A stretch of 64,000 bases of DNA from contig JANNBM010000023.1 of NCBI GenBank assembly GCA_031385445.1, forward strand, positions 1-64,000. The letters are read 5' to 3'. The position numbers and the translations under genes are program-made. Within the stretch, counting starts at the first letter, position 1. Each line of letters starts with the position of its first letter. The notes under the pieces were generated by a model. It had not been told where the DNA came from. It did no database searches and saw nothing but the letters and a program-made list of their open reading frames with translations. Source of the stretch: CAIYZT01 sp031385445. Lineage in GTDB: Bacteria > Pseudomonadota > Alphaproteobacteria > Rhodobacterales > Rhodobacteraceae. Positions 61,792-64,000 of this stretch are shown here, one piece after another.

Positions 61792-62259
61792 ATGCGACAG
61801 AACCTTACTCTTGCCCCGCGTTTGATGCTGTTTGGTGCCGTTTTGATCGGTCTTTCGGGGTGCGGTCTTTTTCCCGGCCTGCGCCCTGCCGCGGCCCCTG
61901 TGGTCAATACCGAACCATTGAACCCGATTGCCGCTTTGGGCACCGGCATGGCGGCGGCCTCGCTGGACACGTCCACCGATGCCCAGAAAGCCGAGGCGCT
62001 GAATGCGGCGCCAGAGGCGGGCGAGCGGGCGCTTGGGACGGTGACGGTTGCCTTGGGCAGCCCAACCGAGCCGGGGTTCTGGATCAAATCCAATCTGATC
62101 AGCGTGGCGGCAAAAGGCCGGGTGGAAACGGCCGATGGCAAATCGGTGGCGGTCGATCTTTTGCCGTTTGACGGCGCGGCGCTTTTGTCGTTCGCGGCAT
62201 TCCGCGCGCTTGAATTGCCGCTTACCGACTTGCCGGATGTGACGATTTACGCCGACTGA
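61792..62259 (+). CDS. Small lipoprotein, unknown function
   Basis: 155 residues with a signal peptide ending in the lipobox LSGC (cysteine about residue 24). The mature part is alanine/proline-rich, then a compact C-terminal domain (about 80-155) with GKSVAVDLLPFDG and a repeated leucine-rich pattern. I do not recognise a family. The end overlaps the AlkD-like gene on the opposite strand by 13 bases. Confidence 0.6.
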   Translation: MRQNLTLAPRLMLFGAVLIGLSGCGLFPGLRPAAAPVVNTEPLNPIAALGTGMAAASLDTSTDAQKAEALNAAPEAGERALGTVTVALGSPTEPGFWIKSNLISVAAKGRVETADGKSVAVDLLPFDGAALLSFAAFRALELPLTDLPDVTIYAD

Positions 62260-62945
62260 TCCGGCTGCAAATACTTCGCGGCCTCTTTGCGCGACCATGA
62301 TTTCATATAGGGCCCATGTTCGTTCAGGAACCCCTGCGCGCGGGCCGCATCATGTTTGGACAGATCCCTGATCCACCACGCCACGACCTTTTGCATGAAC
62401 CAATCCTTGTCGCCCACATAAAGCGCGGCCCAGTCCAAAATACGTTCGCGGATGGCGATGTCGGCCTCTTTGGGGAAATTCATCTTGGCCCAAGGCAAGG
62501 TCATCACCAAGACCGCCCGGCGCGCCCACATCAATTCGTGCCCGGTCCAGGCTTCGACACTGTCCAGACGGGAGGGGTCGGCGACCAAACGCTTCTGGCC
62601 CGCGATGCAGACGTGATCGGCGATGGCCCAGGCATCAAATTGCGGCACCCAAGACTGAATCAGATCCCAAGCGGCGGTATCATCGGGGCGCATCCGCGCC
62701 TGCGTCAGCAATTTCGCGGCGGCCACGCGGGCCTCGTGAATGTTGCTGTCCCAAAGATCGCGCGCCAGATCGATGCGCTCGGGCAGCGTGCAGGTGGCGC
62801 GCCATGCGTCCGTCAGCTCTTCGACCTTTGGCACCGGGATGCCAAGATAGGGGCGCTCCACCTTGTGATAGGCGGCGACTTCGGCGGCTTTGGCCGTGTC
62901 CTGCAGGGCATAAAGGGCAGTAAGCGCCTGTTTTCGCGTGGTCAT
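62247..62945 (-). CDS. DNA alkylation repair protein (AlkD-like HEAT repeats)
   Basis: 232 residues of alpha-helical HEAT-like repeats. Typical AlkD-family elements are the VPKVEELTDAW region, the W/D pair in LARDLWDSNIHEAR and the WAIADHVC stretch carrying the probable catalytic aspartate. It removes N3- or N7-alkylpurines from DNA. The ATG at 62945 overlaps the glmS stop by 4 bases, so it is coupled to glmS. Confidence 0.85.
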   Translation of the reverse strand: MTTRKQALTALYALQDTAKAAEVAAYHKVERPYLGIPVPKVEELTDAWRATCTLPERIDLARDLWDSNIHEARVAAAKLLTQARMRPDDTAAWDLIQSWVPQFDAWAIADHVCIAGQKRLVADPSRLDSVEAWTGHELMWARRAVLVMTLPWAKMNFPKEADIAIRERILDWAALYVGDKDWFMQKVVAWWIRDLSKHDAARAQGFLNEHGPYMKSWSRKEAAKYLQPDQSA

Positions 62946-64000
62946 TCGACAGTCACAGACTTTGCAAGGTTTCTGGGTTGGTCCACGTCCGTACCCTTTG
63001 CGATGGCGGTATGATAGGCCAAAAGCTGCGCCGGGATCGAATAAAGGATCGGCGCAAAGGTGGGGGCAACGTCGGGCATCGTCAGCGTGCGCCAAGTCCC
63101 AATGCCCGCCTCCTCGATCCCCCGCGCATCCGAGATCAGCAGCACCTTGCCATTGCGCGCCATGACCTCTTGCATGTTGGAGATGGTCTTTTCAAACAAC
63201 GCATCGCGCGGCGCCATCACGATGACCGGAACATCCTTGTCAATCAGCGCGATTGGCCCATGTTTCAACTCGCCCGACGCATAGCCTTCAGCGTGGATGT
63301 AGCTGATTTCTTTCAGCTTTAACGCCCCTTCAAGAGCCAGCGGAAACATCGCTCCGCGCCCCAGAAACAGCACATCCCGCGCCTCGGCCAATTGCTCCGA
63401 GATCGCGGATACCGCGCCAGACAGGCTGAGCGCGTGGTTCATCAGGCCAGGAAGGCTCGCCAGATCGGCCACAAACCGGGCCAGCGCGGCAGGGGTAACC
63501 CGGCCCCGGTCAACGCCCGCTTTCAGCGCCAAAAGCGCCAGAACGGTCAGCTGACAGGTGAACGCCTTGGTTGAGGCGACGCCAACCTCGACTCCGGCAA
63601 GAATGGGCAGCGCCAGATCGGATTCGCGCGCGATGGAAGAGCTGGCGACATTGACCACCGACGCGATTTGGCCGACTTTGCCACGGGCATAGCGCAGAGC
63701 GGCCAGCGTATCCGCCGTCTCGCCCGACTGGCTCAGGAAAATGCCCAGCGATTTTTCCGACAACACCGGCTCGCGATAGCGGAACTCGGAGGCGACTTCG
63801 GACTGCGCGGCCAGTCCTGCGATCTGTTCAAACCAATAGGTCGCGATCTGGCAGGCATAGGCGCCGGTCCCGCAAGCCACCATCGTCACGCGGTCAACAC
63901 CCGCGAAATCCACCTCGGCGGGGAAATTCAATGCGCCGCCGCGCACGTAATGCGCCAGGGCATTCGCCAAAACCACCGGCTGCTCGGCAATTTCCTTGGC
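62942..64000 (-). CDS. glmS: Glucosamine-6-phosphate synthase GlmS, C-terminal part, N terminus beyond the window
   Basis: About 352 residues of the sugar isomerase half: two SIS domains (about 63850-63480 and 63400-63020) with ACGTGAYAC, SQSGETADTLAAL and the C-terminal DQPRNLAKSVTVE. It makes glucosamine-6-phosphate for peptidoglycan and lipopolysaccharide. The glutaminase domain lies past position 64000. The frame is open to the edge; the GTG at 63976 is internal and not a start. alkD-like follows. Confidence 0.97.
   Translation of the reverse strand, partial: AKEIAEQPVVLANALAHYVRGGALNFPAEVDFAGVDRVTMVACGTGAYACQIATYWFEQIAGLAAQSEVASEFRYREPVLSEKSLGIFLSQSGETADTLAALRYARGKVGQIASVVNVASSSIARESDLALPILAGVEVGVASTKAFTCQLTVLALLALKAGVDRGRVTPAALARFVADLASLPGLMNHALSLSGAVSAISEQLAEARDVLFLGRGAMFPLALEGALKLKEISYIHAEGYASGELKHGPIALIDKDVPVIVMAPRDALFEKTISNMQEVMARNGKVLLISDARGIEEAGIGTWRTLTMPDVAPTFAPILYSIPAQLLAYHTAIAKGTDVDQPRNLAKSVTVE

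Overview
The window is mostly one continuous stretch of a Rhodobacterales (Rhodobacteraceae/roseobacter-type) alphaproteobacterial chromosome. The evidence is the adjacent sciP-ctrA pair, alphaproteobacterial LexA boxes (GTTC-N7-GTTC), a pcm-tolC pair followed by a PopZ-like gene, alr-mlaE-mlaF, a DUF6280-type gene beside efp, and moderate-to-high GC that is uniform by eye. Roughly the first 1.53 kb does not belong with the rest. It is more GC-rich, its genes (end of a NarL-type histidine kinase, a DUF1328 peptide, a YqjD/ElaB-like protein, a small C-terminally anchored protein) look gammaproteobacterial (Xanthomonadaceae-like), and the sequence then enters the middle of pstA with no start of its own. 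I read positions ~1531-1550 as an assembly chimera or, less likely, a recent recombination joint.

Layout: 1-1531 foreign-looking segment; 1550-4322 phosphate regulation (pstA 3' part, pstB, phoU, phoB) closed by an unusual double-hairpin repeat; 4403-7378 minus-strand nucleoside hydrolase, iron-binding periplasmic protein and mazG; 7433-12000 plus-strand M20 amidohydrolase, small secreted protein, class III aminotransferase, agmatinase-type ureohydrolase and DUF1499; 12065-17063 RNA helicase, RF3 and a Hint-domain protein; 17194-19155 divergent SDR and FbpC-type ATPase; 19196-21773 alr-mlaE-mlaF; 21930-24293 mnmA, then sciP-ctrA; 24354-28886 ligA-recG and a 40-residue membrane peptide under two LexA boxes; 28885-33541 Fe-S scaffold, hisI, pcm, tolC, PopZ-like gene, DUF6280; 33754-40761 efp, ygfZ, MsbA-like exporter, class V aminotransferase, EamA transporter, class I amidotransferase-type hydrolase, D-lyxose isomerase; 40826-44462 L,D-transpeptidase and a kynurenine operon (kynU-GNAT-kynA); 44708-49186 pntAB and DUF3422; 49183-55880 an oppD-F-A-B-C operon ending in a cytoplasmic asparaginase; 56168-59838 Hsp70-like YegD and two tandem M20 amidohydrolases; 60022-64000 LysM protein, moaA, lipoprotein, AlkD-type repair protein and the 3' part of glmS.

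Functional themes are amide-nitrogen scavenging (peptide importer plus asparaginase, three M20 amidohydrolases, agmatinase-type ureohydrolase with aminotransferase, PuuD-like hydrolase, tryptophan to anthranilate), cell-cycle/polarity control (sciP, ctrA, PopZ-like) and DNA repair (ligA, recG, SOS peptide, AlkD). I see no rRNA, intact tRNA, CRISPR array, insertion sequence or prophage. The two most interesting loci are the SOS-boxed 40-residue membrane peptide behind recG, a candidate counterpart of the Caulobacter division inhibitor SidA, and the divergent PopZ-like gene behind tolC.
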